From contig JAITGR010000079.1 in assembly GCA_031280455.1 (NCBI GenBank), forward strand, positions 1 through 16,014: a stretch of DNA of 16,014 nt, read 5' to 3'. This DNA comes from Spirochaetaceae bacterium. GTDB taxonomy: Bacteria > Spirochaetota > Spirochaetia > Treponematales > Breznakiellaceae. Numbering within the stretch: position 1 is the first letter of the stretch; the number at the start of each line of letters is the position of its first letter. Below the pieces are notes generated by a model. That model was not told the origin of the DNA and searched no databases. It was given only the letters and a program-made list of their open reading frames with translations. Made by a program: the position numbers and the translations under genes. Below, one piece after another: positions 1 through 7,605 of the stretch.

Positions 1-32
1 GAAAAATGCAGAGTACATCACGCATGAGCACA

Positions 33-211
33 GGGGCGCTTTTTTGCTGCGCAAAAACCGGGCTATCCGCTCCAATCTTTTTGCGTTCCGCAAAAAGTAT
101 TTCCGCTTCTATCCCTAGCGCGGCGCAAAAACGGCCTCCGGGCCGTTTTTGCGTATGGAGTTTGGCAAAGCCAAACTCCACACTTGGTAACCAGCCGCCC
201 TCCATGGCGGC
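33..211 (-). repeat. Hairpin-array repeat, copy 1
   Basis: This gene-free stretch is a chain of perfect stem-loops joined by short conserved linkers. The stems are 41-47/51-57, 77-85/89-97 (9 bp), 125-136/141-152 (12 bp), 156-166/170-180 (11 bp, loop AAA) and 194-199/206-211 (6 bp). The reverse complement of 11528-11702 has the same linkers in the same order, for example GGGCTATCCGCTCCAAT and TTCCGCTTCTATCCC, and ends with CCACACTTGG. Several stems differ between the copies but remain paired. I assign minus because copy 2, read on plus, is the reverse complement. I cannot name the family. The small ORF reading through the array is not a gene. Confidence 0.85.
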
Positions 212-212
212 G

Positions 213-283
213 CCTCCGTGCCGTTTTTGCTTATGGCGTTTCGCATACGCAAAACGCCACGCTTGGGTCACCAGGCGGCATCC
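213..283 (-). repeat. Truncated tandem module of the hairpin array
   Basis: This 71-base segment repeats 135-203 at an offset of 78 bases and also matches the reverse complement of 11537-11605. It starts in the loop of the third hairpin, keeps the right arm GCCGTTTTTGC, and then carries a complete next hairpin, TGGCGTTT (234-241) with AAACGCCA (252-259). In copy 1 the same hairpin has TGGAGTTT paired with AAACTCCA, so the A-to-C change on one arm is matched by T-to-G on the other. The linker CTTGG..ACCAG follows, as in copy 1. A further GGCGTTTTTGCGCGG at 299-313 may be the remnant of yet another module. Confidence 0.75.
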
Positions 284-365
284 CTGCCACCCCGCCATGG
301 CGTTTTTGCGCGGATTTTTCCGTATCTCAATTCTCAATTATTCTGGCGGGTAGTATAGTAACAGC

Positions 366-1529
366 ATGGATGAACGGATAAAATCGATTCGGAACTTAAA
401 CGAGGAGCGCGCCCGCATTCGCCAAACCGTGCAGTCGTTGCACGCCACGCTGGGGAAGACCGCGCTTGAACGTCTGCGCGAGGGGCAGGCCGCCACAACG
501 CCGCCGGCGCTGCAGTCGATTATCAAAGAGTACGACAAAATTCTTATTCAGCGTGAAGACGCGGGAACCCACATTGCGCGTATTGAAGGCGAAATTAGCC
601 GCCTGACCCAGCTTGAATCGGCGGTGCTCGCCGGACGGCGGCAGTTGGCCAAGTGCCGCAAAGACGCGCTGCCGGTGTACGCGCAGGTGGGCGAGGCGGC
701 GCTCGCGGCGGGCGTTGAACTGCCGCCGTCCGCCAGCGTGTACAAAAGCCGCTGCGCTGTTCTGGCCGCCGCCATACACCGCGGCCAGGAGCGCGAGGAT
801 ACAGCGCGTTCTGACGCGGCGCGTTCTGACGCGGCGCGTTCTGACGCGGGGCGGCACGGCGGGGGCGTGGCGGGGTTTTTGGCCGCCCGCTGGCACAAAC
901 TGCGCGAAAACGTGCTGGCGCGCCGCGCGAAAACCGAGCTTAACGAGCTGTACACGCGCTGCGGAACAGCCGTGTGCGCCGCGCGCGCCGAAGGCTCCCT
1001 CGCGGAAGACACCCTGTCAGACGCGCTGCGCGATTCTGTGCAGCGCGCAGCCGCGGCGCACAGCGAAATCGCCGAATTGGAGCAGACGCTCGACGCGCAC
1101 AAAAAAGAAATCGAAGCGATAACCGGCACATTCCGGCACGAAGGCGGCGGCGCGGAAAAATTGCGGACGCTCAAAAACCAGCGGCAGCTTTTGGACGCGG
1201 ACTGCGAAAAACTGCGCGTCAGCGCCGGCGTGCAGATAGCCGCCGCCGAAAACCGCCCGATGTACGACGCAATTCTGTTTACGCAGGACATTGACGCTAT
1301 AAACGCCATTGCCGAGGAAAACAGCCGGAAAGTGGACGTTGACGACAAAATACAAAAACTGGAAGCGTCGCTGGAAATCGACGGCAAGCAGACGCGCATA
1401 GAAAAACTGGAAAAACAGGCGGAAAGCAAACGCCTGCACATATTCAAACTGGAAGCGGAAATCGCGGACATTGAACAAAAAATTCTTTTAATCAACAAAG
1501 AAATCATATCACTGGGAGAAGAACACTGA
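366..1529 (+). CDS. Coiled-coil protein of unknown function, translationally coupled to parE
   Basis: This 387-residue protein has no family I recognise. It has no signal peptide or membrane segment and is therefore probably cytoplasmic. It is rich in Glu, Lys, Arg, Ala and Leu with long heptad-like stretches (residues about 1-100 and 225-385, such as 'IEKLEKQAESKRLHIFKLEAEI'-type helices), so an elongated coiled coil is likely. An in-frame stop at 351-353 fixes the start at 366 or later; no Shine-Dalgarno sequence precedes it, and a weak TATAGT at 354-359 would give an almost leaderless message. Three perfect copies of a 15-bp unit at 804-848 encode an ARSDA repeat in the middle. The stop TGA shares one base with the parE ATG, so the two proteins are probably made together. 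The coupling suggests, but does not prove, a role in chromosome topology or segregation. Confidence 0.8.
   Translation: MDERIKSIRNLNEERARIRQTVQSLHATLGKTALERLREGQAATTPPALQSIIKEYDKILIQREDAGTHIARIEGEISRLTQLESAVLAGRRQLAKCRKDALPVYAQVGEAALAAGVELPPSASVYKSRCAVLAAAIHRGQEREDTARSDAARSDAARSDAGRHGGGVAGFLAARWHKLRENVLARRAKTELNELYTRCGTAVCAARAEGSLAEDTLSDALRDSVQRAAAAHSEIAELEQTLDAHKKEIEAITGTFRHEGGGAEKLRTLKNQRQLLDADCEKLRVSAGVQIAAAENRPMYDAILFTQDIDAINAIAEENSRKVDVDDKIQKLEASLEIDGKQTRIEKLEKQAESKRLHIFKLEAEIADIEQKILLINKEIISLGEEH
804..848 (+). repeat. Three tandem copies of a 15-bp unit
   Basis: The unit GCGCGTTCTGACGCG occurs three times without mismatch at 804-818, 819-833 and 834-848. It is a multiple of three and stays in frame, giving repeated ARSDA residues in the low-complexity hinge between the two coiled-coil halves of the host protein. 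Perfect identity suggests recent slippage and a copy number that may vary between strains. Confidence 0.9.
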
Positions 1530-1915
1530 TGGCCGCAGCACCCAAACCAAAACCGCCGGCAAAGCCCGCGCCGAAAACGGCGGCTCCGGCAAAGCCTGCC
1601 GCAAAAACGGCGGCCACGGCGAAAGCGCCCCCGCCGGCAAAGCCCGCGCCGAAAACGGCGGCCACGGCGAAGCCCGCCGCGCCGAAAGCGCCGCCGGCGA
1701 AGCCCGCCGCGAAAACGGCGGCTCCGGCGAAAGCCCCGCCGGCAAAGCCCGCCGCGCCGAAAACGGCGGCTCCGGCGAAAGCGCCGCCGGCAAAGCCCGC
1801 CGCGCCGAAAGCGGCGGCCACGGCGAAAGCGCCCCCGCCGGCAAAACCCGCGCCGAAAACGGCGGCCACGGCGAAAGCGCCCCCGCCGGCAAAGCCCGCC
1901 GCGCCGAAAGCGGCG
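1529..1915 (+). repeat. Low-complexity repeat encoding the ParE N-terminal tail
   Basis: Imperfect tandem units such as CCGGCAAAGCCCGCCGCGCC encode residues 1-129. After the first Met, every residue is Ala, Pro, Lys or Thr, with 25 lysines and no acidic or aromatic residue. The block ends sharply at Glu130, where conventional ParE sequence begins. It resembles the tails of H1-like and HU-like DNA-binding proteins in composition. The period and strong codon repetition point to growth by slippage or unequal recombination. Confidence 0.9.
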
Positions 1916-3754
1916 GAGTACGATGAATCGAAAATCAAAACGCTTTCCAGCCTTGAACACATACGGCTTAGAACCGGCATGTACATAGGGCGGCTGGGCG
2001 ACGGCTCAAACCCGGACGACGGCATTTACATTCTGCTTAAAGAAATAATCGACAACGGCGTTGACGAATTTATCATGGGCAACGGCAGCCGCATTGACGT
2101 GGAAGTAAAAGACGGTACGGTTAAAGTCCGCGACTTTGGACGCGGCATCCCCCTGGGCAAACTAACCGAATGTGTATCGGTTATCAATACAGGCGCAAAG
2201 TACAACGACGACGTGTTTCAGTTTTCTGTCGGGCTTAACGGCGTTGGCACCAAGGCCGTCAACGCGCTTTCCGCGCGCTTCCGCGTCGTCTCTATACGCG
2301 CCGGCAGTTACGCCGAAGCGGTGTTTGAACGGGGCGTGCTGGTTTCCGAGCGTTCAGGCCGCCTAAAAGACGCCGCCACACCCGGCGGTACCTACGTTGA
2401 GTTTACGCCGGACGGTGATGTATTCGGCGCGTATCAGTTCAATCTGGAGTTTATCGAAAAACGTATAAAAAATTATGCGTATCTCAATACGGGGCTTACG
2501 CTGAATTTGAACGGCGCGGCGTACTCGTCCCGGCACGGCCTTTTAGACTTGCTTGCCGAAGAAACCGGCGCGTCCCCCGGGCAGGCTGAACAAGCAGACG
2601 ACAGCACGGGGCAGGCGCTCTACCCCATCGCGTACTACAAGGGCGAGCACGTCGAGTTCGCGTTCAGCCACACCAACAACTACGGCGAGCAGTATTTTTC
2701 GTTTGTAAACGGCCAGTGGACGTCGGACGGCGGCACGCATCTTTCGGCCTTTAAGGAAGGTATGCTCAAGGGTGTGCAGGCGTTTTTCAAAAAAGACTTT
2801 AAGAGCGAAGATGTGCGGGAAGGCGCTATTGCCGCGGTGGCGGTAAAGCTGAAAAATCCCGTGTTCGAAAGCCAGACTAAAAACAAGCTGGGCAATTCCG
2901 ACATTCGCTCCTGGCTTGCCGGTGAGTGCAAGGCGGCGGTGGAAGACTGGCTGCACAAAAACAGCGCGGCGGCGAAAAAGCTGGAGCTAAAAATTATCGC
3001 CAACGAAAGTCTGCGTACCGAGCTTAACACGGTAAAAAAAGAAGCGCGCGAGGCGGCAAAAAAGATTGCGATAAAAATTCCCAAGCTAAAAGATTGCAAG
3101 TATCATCTGGATGATGGTGTGTACGGCGAACAGTCGACTATTTTTATTACCGAAGGCGATTCGGCGTCGGGTTCCATGGTATCAAGCCGTGATGTATACA
3201 CGCAGGCAATATTCAGTCTGCGCGGCAAGGTCGAAAACATGTACGGAAAGAAGCGTCCGGCTATATACAAAAATGAAGAGCTTTACAATTTGATGATGGC
3301 GCTGGGTATAGAAAGCGATATTAGCGGTCTGCGGTACGCAAAAATTGTCATTGCGACCGACGCCGATTTCGACGGGTTTCATATACGTAATTTGCTGCTT
3401 ACGTTTTTTCTGTCGTACTTTGAAGAGCTTGTTTCAGGCGGCAAGGTATATATTTTGGAAACACCGCTGTTCCGCGTGCGTACAAAAAAAGAAACACGGT
3501 ACTGCTATACCGAAAAAGAACGCGACGGGGCGGTAAAACTTTTGGGCGCGGCTGCGGAGGTTACGCGCTTTAAGGGTTTGGGAGAAATAAGTCCCAAAGA
3601 GTTTGGCCAGTTTATCGGCGCGGATATAAAACTGGTGCCGGTCGCGGTCAACGCGCTCAAAACCGTACCGCAGGTTTTATCGTTCTACATGGGCAAAAAC
3701 ACCCCCGAGCGCCGCGAATACATCATGAAAAACCTGGTAAACACAGACGTGTAG
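1529..3754 (+). CDS. parE: DNA topoisomerase IV subunit B (ParE) with an A/P/K/T-rich N-terminal tail
   Basis: This is the ATPase and TOPRIM subunit of a type IIA topoisomerase; with ParC it would decatenate and relax DNA. After the tail (residues 1-129), a GHKL ATPase domain starts at 130. Visible elements are 'HIRLRTGMYIG', Glu172 and Asn176 of the ATP site (KEIIDNGVDE), DFGRGIP, and the ATP-lid glycines GLNGVG at 235-240. The transducer follows, then TOPRIM with EGDSASG (Glu542), SLRGK, and the metal-binding DADFDG (611-616), ending in a typical 'TPERREYI' tail. Without the tail it is about 612 residues, normal for ParE. 'DDGIYILLKEIIDNGVDEFI' resembles the Bacteroidota/spirochaete ParE type rather than GyrB. 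GGGAG at 1514-1518 is the ribosome site. No parC gene lies downstream in this window. A GyrB paralogue is the alternative. Confidence 0.9.
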   Translation: MAAAPKPKPPAKPAPKTAAPAKPAAKTAATAKAPPPAKPAPKTAATAKPAAPKAPPAKPAAKTAAPAKAPPAKPAAPKTAAPAKAPPAKPAAPKAAATAKAPPPAKPAPKTAATAKAPPPAKPAAPKAAEYDESKIKTLSSLEHIRLRTGMYIGRLGDGSNPDDGIYILLKEIIDNGVDEFIMGNGSRIDVEVKDGTVKVRDFGRGIPLGKLTECVSVINTGAKYNDDVFQFSVGLNGVGTKAVNALSARFRVVSIRAGSYAEAVFERGVLVSERSGRLKDAATPGGTYVEFTPDGDVFGAYQFNLEFIEKRIKNYAYLNTGLTLNLNGAAYSSRHGLLDLLAEETGASPGQAEQADDSTGQALYPIAYYKGEHVEFAFSHTNNYGEQYFSFVNGQWTSDGGTHLSAFKEGMLKGVQAFFKKDFKSEDVREGAIAAVAVKLKNPVFESQTKNKLGNSDIRSWLAGECKAAVEDWLHKNSAAAKKLELKIIANESLRTELNTVKKEAREAAKKIAIKIPKLKDCKYHLDDGVYGEQSTIFITEGDSASGSMVSSRDVYTQAIFSLRGKVENMYGKKRPAIYKNEELYNLMMALGIESDISGLRYAKIVIATDADFDGFHIRNLLLTFFLSYFEELVSGGKVYILETPLFRVRTKKETRYCYTEKERDGAVKLLGAAAEVTRFKGLGEISPKEFGQFIGADIKLVPVAVNALKTVPQVLSFYMGKNTPERREYIMKNLVNTDV

Positions 3755-3800
3755 GCGGCCTCGCCCCCCGCCTGATTCGCCGGATTTTGGGCCGCAAGCC

Positions 3801-3830
3801 TTGACCTTTGGAAAATTTGCCCCTTATAAT
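3801..3830 (+). promoter_or_regulatory. Sigma70-type promoter of the rnf operon
   Basis: TTGACC (3801-3806) and a perfect TATAAT (3825-3830) are separated by 18 bases, which places the start of transcription near 3837 and gives a leader of about 70 bases before rnfC. It lies in the 151-base gap after parE, which has no convincing T-tailed terminator. Confidence 0.65.
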
Positions 3831-3836
3831 GTAATA

Positions 3837-3905
3837 GCACACTTGCACTCTTTCATTTCATGGATGCACTAATCCGAAAGAGATTAATTTGAAAAGAGGC
3901 CATGA
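3837..3905 (+). promoter_or_regulatory. rnf leader with two alternative pairings around the ribosome site
   Basis: CTCTTTC (3848-3854) is fully complementary to GAAAGAG (3876-3882). Its CTCTTT part is also complementary to AAAGAG at 3893-3898, which overlaps the AGAGG ribosome-binding site (3895-3899) of rnfC. The two pairings exclude each other. Only the complementarity is visible; a regulatory switch is inference. ATG at 3902 is out of frame and hits a stop after seven codons, so 3906 is the rnfC start. Confidence 0.3.
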
Positions 3906-5297
3906 ATGGTAGTAAGCTCTTTTAAGCGTGGTATCCATATCCCTGAACGGAAGGATGCCACTACGGGGAAGCCGGCGGAACTTGTTCCGGTTCCACAACA
4001 GGTTGTCATTCCCGTAAATCAACATTTTGGCGCGCCCAACAAAGTTCTTGTAGCGGTTGGGGACGCGGTAAAAAGGGGGCAGAAAATTGCTGACGCTGCA
4101 GCGCCAGGCCCCATGACGGTTCCCGTCCACGCATCGATTGCGGGGGTGGTTAAAAAAATTGAAACGCGCGTGCAGTCGAACAATACGACAGGCCAGTGTG
4201 TCGTAATCGAAGCGGACGATTCGGTGAGCGGGGACGATTTTCTCTCTCCGCTGGATCCGTTCACCTGCTCAAAAGACGAGGCGCTTACCCGCATCAGGGA
4301 GGCCGGCATTGTCGGCATGGGCGGCGCGGGGTTTCCGGCGCATGTCAAGTTGAATCCGCCGCCGCATCTTAAAATAGATTACATTATTGCCGACGGCGCG
4401 GAATGTGAAGGCTACCTCACAACGGATGAGGCGGCTATCAGCGCCAAGGCGGAGACGATTGTTAAGGGCGTCGCCATTCTTCAGCATATTACTGGGGTAA
4501 AGGCGGCGCTTATTGCTATGGAGGATAACAAGGCGTTTCTGGTACCCAAGCTGGAAAAAGCCATTGCCGACGGCAAATATCCGGGCGAAATGAGTGTGCG
4601 GCTCTGCCGGACGCAGTACCCGCAAGGCGGCGAAAAACTGCTGATTAAGGCGCTGACAGGCCGCGAAGTTCCGTCCGGCGGACTCCCCGGCGATTCGGGC
4701 TGCATCGTGCAGAATGTCGGATCGCTTCTGGCCATCGCCGAGGCGTTCGCGCTGGGGCGGCCGCTCATTAAGCGCGGGCTGACGGTTTCAGGCGGGGCGT
4801 GCGGCAATCCGCGCAACATTGTGGCCCCCATCGGGACGGTGTTGAGCGCGCTGCCGCCGGAATATCTTGCCATCAATTGGGAGCGGCTGCAAAAAATCAT
4901 TTTTGGCGGACCCATGATGGGCACGGCGGTTCCCAGCGCGGATATTCCTATTCAAAAGAATACGTCCGGCGTGCTGTTTTTAACGGCGGAAGAATCGTAT
5001 GCGGACGAAGAATCGCACTGTATTCGCTGCGGACGCTGTGTGCGGAACTGCAGCGCGCATCTGTATCCCGTGCTGATGAATAACGCGCTTGCGGCGGACG
5101 ATTTTGAAGGCGTGCAAAAAGCGGGTCTTATGGACTGTTTTGAGTGCGGCGCCTGTACGTTTAACTGTCCGGCGCGCATTCGGCTTACCCAGCGTTTCCG
5201 TGTGGGTAAATTTAAGCTGCGTAATTTTCTCGCGGCAAAGCAGGCCGCCGCGCAAAAAAAAGCACAAGCGCGCGCGGCGCAGCCGGCACAGGTGTAG
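3906..5297 (+). CDS. rnfC: Rnf complex subunit RnfC (NADH/FMN- and iron-sulfur-binding)
   Basis: RnfC is the peripheral cytoplasmic subunit that exchanges electrons with NAD+/NADH in the ferredoxin:NAD+ oxidoreductase. The 463-residue protein has the usual length. It starts with a barrel-sandwich region ('FGAPNKVLVAVGDAVKRGQ'), then the glycine-rich GMGGAG (137-142) of the NADH/FMN-binding fold followed by FPAHVKL. Two ferredoxin-type motifs, Cys372-375-378-382 and Cys411-414-417-421, bind two [4Fe-4S] clusters. A short Ala/Lys/Gln-rich C-terminus follows. The start at 3906 has AGAGG six bases upstream. It is the first gene of the operon, as in Clostridium and Acetobacterium rnfCDGEAB clusters; its stop TAG is embedded in the Shine-Dalgarno sequence of rnfD. 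Confidence 0.97.
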   Translation: MVVSSFKRGIHIPERKDATTGKPAELVPVPQQVVIPVNQHFGAPNKVLVAVGDAVKRGQKIADAAAPGPMTVPVHASIAGVVKKIETRVQSNNTTGQCVVIEADDSVSGDDFLSPLDPFTCSKDEALTRIREAGIVGMGGAGFPAHVKLNPPPHLKIDYIIADGAECEGYLTTDEAAISAKAETIVKGVAILQHITGVKAALIAMEDNKAFLVPKLEKAIADGKYPGEMSVRLCRTQYPQGGEKLLIKALTGREVPSGGLPGDSGCIVQNVGSLLAIAEAFALGRPLIKRGLTVSGGACGNPRNIVAPIGTVLSALPPEYLAINWERLQKIIFGGPMMGTAVPSADIPIQKNTSGVLFLTAEESYADEESHCIRCGRCVRNCSAHLYPVLMNNALAADDFEGVQKAGLMDCFECGACTFNCPARIRLTQRFRVGKFKLRNFLAAKQAAAQKKAQARAAQPAQV

Positions 5298-5306
5298 GAG
5301 GACTTT

Positions 5307-6395
5307 ATGGCAGAAGAAATCAAAACAAATACGGCGGCCAAATTGTTGTGGCTGCAATCCAGTCCGCACATAGTCCGGCCAGAGAACACGCAGGTTCTTA
5401 TGACGCGGGTACTCATCGCGCTTACGCCGGCGGCGGTTTTTGGCGTTGTCATTTTTGGCGTCCAGGCCTTGTTGAACATTGCCGTGGCCGTCGCGTCGGC
5501 AATTGTCGGCGAGGCGCTGTTCCGGCGTATTACCAAGCAGCCGTCGCACTTGCACGACCTTTCGGCGTGTGTAACCGGCCTTATGCTGGCACTTGTTATT
5601 CCGCCGGCGACCCCGCTGTGGATGACGGCGTTAGGCTCGCTCTTCGCCATTATCGTGGCAAAGGAATTTTTTGGCGGGCTGGGCGCGAATGTGTTCAACC
5701 CCGCGCTCGCCGGACGGGCGTTTATGCTGATGAGTTTTCCGGCGGAATTAACCAGTTGGCTTAATCCCGCCGCCGCTTCGTCGTTGTTCAAGCCCGACGG
5801 CGGCACCGGTGCCACGCCGCTGGGTATTATCAAAGCCGGCGGCACTATTGTCGGCGCAGCGGACGCGGCGACGGCGGCGACATCCAGCGCCGGCACGGTC
5901 GCCCAGACGATAGGCGTTTCCGGCGGCGTGTTCGACGTGTACAAAGAGCTGTTTTTGGGTTTTCGCGGCGGCTGTATCGGCGAAACGTCGATTTTGCTGA
6001 TTCTGGCCGGCGGCGCGTATCTCTTGATACGCAAAACCATCGACTGGCGCGCGCCAGTGGCGATGCTTGCGACGGCGGCCATTGCCGGCGCGCTCTTCGG
6101 CCTTGACCCGCTGTTTACGCTGCTATCAGGCGGCCTTGTGTTTGGGGCGTTCTTTATGGCGACCGACTACACCAGCGCGCCGGTGAGCGAAGGCGGCAAG
6201 CTGATTTTCGGCGCGGGCGCGGGGCTCATTGTCGTGCTGATTCGCAAATTCGGCTCGTATCCCGAAGGGGTTATGTTCAGTCTGCTCATTATGAACGCGC
6301 TGACTCCCTTCCTCAACAGAATTCAGCACAAAAAGTACGGCTATGTGCCGCCCAAAAAACCGGCGACCAAGGCCGCGAACGGAGGGGCAAAATGA
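5307..6395 (+). CDS. rnfD: Rnf complex membrane subunit RnfD (covalent FMN)
   Basis: RnfD is an integral membrane subunit that carries flavin and takes part in electron transfer across the membrane coupled to ion transport. The 362-residue protein has many hydrophobic helices and the motif DGGTGATPLG; Thr170 in the 'TGAT' part is the expected covalent FMN attachment site in the RnfD/NqrB family. The family signature around 'EFFGGLGANVFNPALAGRAF' (about residues 114-133) is also present. It begins nine bases after the rnfC stop with AGGAGG at 5296-5301. Its stop overlaps the rnfG start in ATGA (6392-6395). An Ala/Gly-rich insertion after the flavin motif (about residues 175-200) looks longer than in many relatives. 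Confidence 0.96.
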   Translation: MAEEIKTNTAAKLLWLQSSPHIVRPENTQVLMTRVLIALTPAAVFGVVIFGVQALLNIAVAVASAIVGEALFRRITKQPSHLHDLSACVTGLMLALVIPPATPLWMTALGSLFAIIVAKEFFGGLGANVFNPALAGRAFMLMSFPAELTSWLNPAAASSLFKPDGGTGATPLGIIKAGGTIVGAADAATAATSSAGTVAQTIGVSGGVFDVYKELFLGFRGGCIGETSILLILAGGAYLLIRKTIDWRAPVAMLATAAIAGALFGLDPLFTLLSGGLVFGAFFMATDYTSAPVSEGGKLIFGAGAGLIVVLIRKFGSYPEGVMFSLLIMNALTPFLNRIQHKKYGYVPPKKPATKAANGGAK

Positions 6396-6997
6396 AAGAT
6401 ACCATAAAAATGATCGCGGCGCTGGTGGTGTTTGCCACGGTCGCCTGCGTCGCGCTTGCGTTTGTGTACGAGGCGACAAAGTCGGATATCGCCGCCAACA
6501 ATACGCGCAAAACGGAAGCCGCGCAGAAAGAGTTGTTTCCCCGCGCGCAGTTTGAAGATATTACCGGCCAGATAAAAAGCGGCGATTCGGCGGTGCTGTT
6601 TACAGAAGAATACGCCGCCAGAGAAAACGGCGCGCTTACCGGCGTGATTATCGCCGCGGCGAGTGCCGGCTTTAACGCGCCGCTTGTCGCCCTTGTCGGC
6701 GTGGGCGCGGACGGGGTTGTCGCCGGTGTGCAAATGCTGTCGAACACCGACACGCCCGGTCTGGGCGCGCACGCGAGCAATCCGTCGTACTACGTGGACA
6801 AGCCGGCCAAAACCAAGACGTTTTACGGCCAGTTTACCGGTATGCGGGCGAGCGACAGCATCGCGGTCGAAAAAGACGGCGGCAGCGTTGTCGCCATAAC
6901 GGCGGCGACTATCACAAGCCGGGCGGTCGCCCTGCTCGTCGCGGAAGCGGCGCGGCGCGGCGGCGAATGGCTTAATGAAAACGGAGGCGTACAATGA
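6392..6997 (+). CDS. rnfG: Rnf complex subunit RnfG (covalent FMN)
   Basis: RnfG is anchored by one N-terminal helix (about residues 6-27) and exposes its FMN domain outside the cytoplasmic membrane. The motif TAATITS near the C-terminus fits the flavinylation signature of RnfG/NqrC, with Thr173 as the likely FMN-bearing residue. The central sequence with 'TDTPGLGA' is the conserved FMN-binding domain core. The length of 201 residues is normal. GGAGGG at 6381-6386 lies inside the end of rnfD, and the ATG overlaps its stop. The 3' end overlaps rnfE in the same ATGA manner. An ApbE flavin transferase would be needed, and no gene for it is in the window. Confidence 0.96.
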   Translation: MKDTIKMIAALVVFATVACVALAFVYEATKSDIAANNTRKTEAAQKELFPRAQFEDITGQIKSGDSAVLFTEEYAARENGALTGVIIAAASAGFNAPLVALVGVGADGVVAGVQMLSNTDTPGLGAHASNPSYYVDKPAKTKTFYGQFTGMRASDSIAVEKDGGSVVAITAATITSRAVALLVAEAARRGGEWLNENGGVQ

Positions 6998-7605
6998 AAA
7001 AAATGCTAAAAATCTTTACCAACGGGCTTGTCAACGAAAACCCGCTGCTTATTTTGATGATAGGCCTGTGTTCCAGCCTCGCCGTTACGACCAGCGGCGT
7101 AAACGGGCTGGGCATGGGCATATCCATGACGTTCGTTCTGTTGATGTCGGAAATTGTCATCAGCGTATTCAAAAGACTGATACCGCAATCGGTGCGTATT
7201 CCGGTATTCATCATTGTAATCGCGGCGTTCACCACCATGATAGACTACGCCCTGCAAGCGTATTTCCCCGACCTGTCCGAAAAACTGGGCGTGTTCATCC
7301 CGCTCATCGTGGTAAACTGCATTATCATGGGGCGTGTCGAGGCGTTTTCGTCCAAGCAGCCGCTGCAGTACTGCGTTGCCGACGCGCTGGGCATGGGCCT
7401 GGGCTACACCTGGGTGCTGGTCGGCATCTCGGTAGTACGCGAAATCCTGGGCAGCAGTTCGGTTTTTGGCGTGGAACTGCCAGGCGGCCTTACGCCGATA
7501 CTCTTTTTCGCGCTGCCGCCGGGGGGCTTTCTTGTATTCGCGCTGTTTATCAGCCTGGGCTTGTTCCTCAAAAAACGCGCCGCCTTCCAGGGAGGGAGTC
7601 TATGA
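6994..7605 (+). CDS. rnfE: Rnf complex membrane subunit RnfE
   Basis: RnfE is a six-helix membrane protein homologous to RnfA but inserted in the opposite orientation. In known Rnf/Nqr structures the pair holds an iron-sulfur cluster in the middle of the membrane through cysteines in half-helices. Here these would be Cys26 (in 'LMIGLCSSLAVT') and Cys109 (in 'VNCIIMGR'). The sequence 'NENPLLILMIGLC' and 'ADALGMGLGYTWVL' are clear family markers, and 203 residues is the usual length. GGAGG at 6983-6987 serves the start, which overlaps the rnfG stop. The stop overlaps the rnfA ATG at 7602. Confidence 0.97.
   Translation: MKKMLKIFTNGLVNENPLLILMIGLCSSLAVTTSGVNGLGMGISMTFVLLMSEIVISVFKRLIPQSVRIPVFIIVIAAFTTMIDYALQAYFPDLSEKLGVFIPLIVVNCIIMGRVEAFSSKQPLQYCVADALGMGLGYTWVLVGISVVREILGSSSVFGVELPGGLTPILFFALPPGGFLVFALFISLGLFLKKRAAFQGGSL

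Noticed and set aside
33..313. CRISPR array or protein-coding repeat
   Set aside because: There are no regularly spaced identical repeats with unique spacers; the conserved parts are linkers between hairpins, and the short frames across them break the pattern.
548..1960. Long minus-strand open frame (470 codons)
   Set aside because: It mirrors the coiled-coil gene and the parE repeat block; its product is Arg/Gly/Phe-rich low complexity created by GC-rich codons on the other strand.
3755..3800. Terminator for parE
   Set aside because: Short GC-rich complementarities exist (GCGGCC/GGCCGC), but no T-run follows, so support is too thin.
4952..6082. Minus-strand open frame across rnfC and rnfD
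   Set aside because: It spans two certain genes and their junction and has no support of its own.
6975..7601. Upstream extension of the rnfA frame (400-codon open frame from 6975)
   Set aside because: This part is out of frame over rnfE, looks nothing like RnfA, and the family-length protein begins at 7602 with a good ribosome site.
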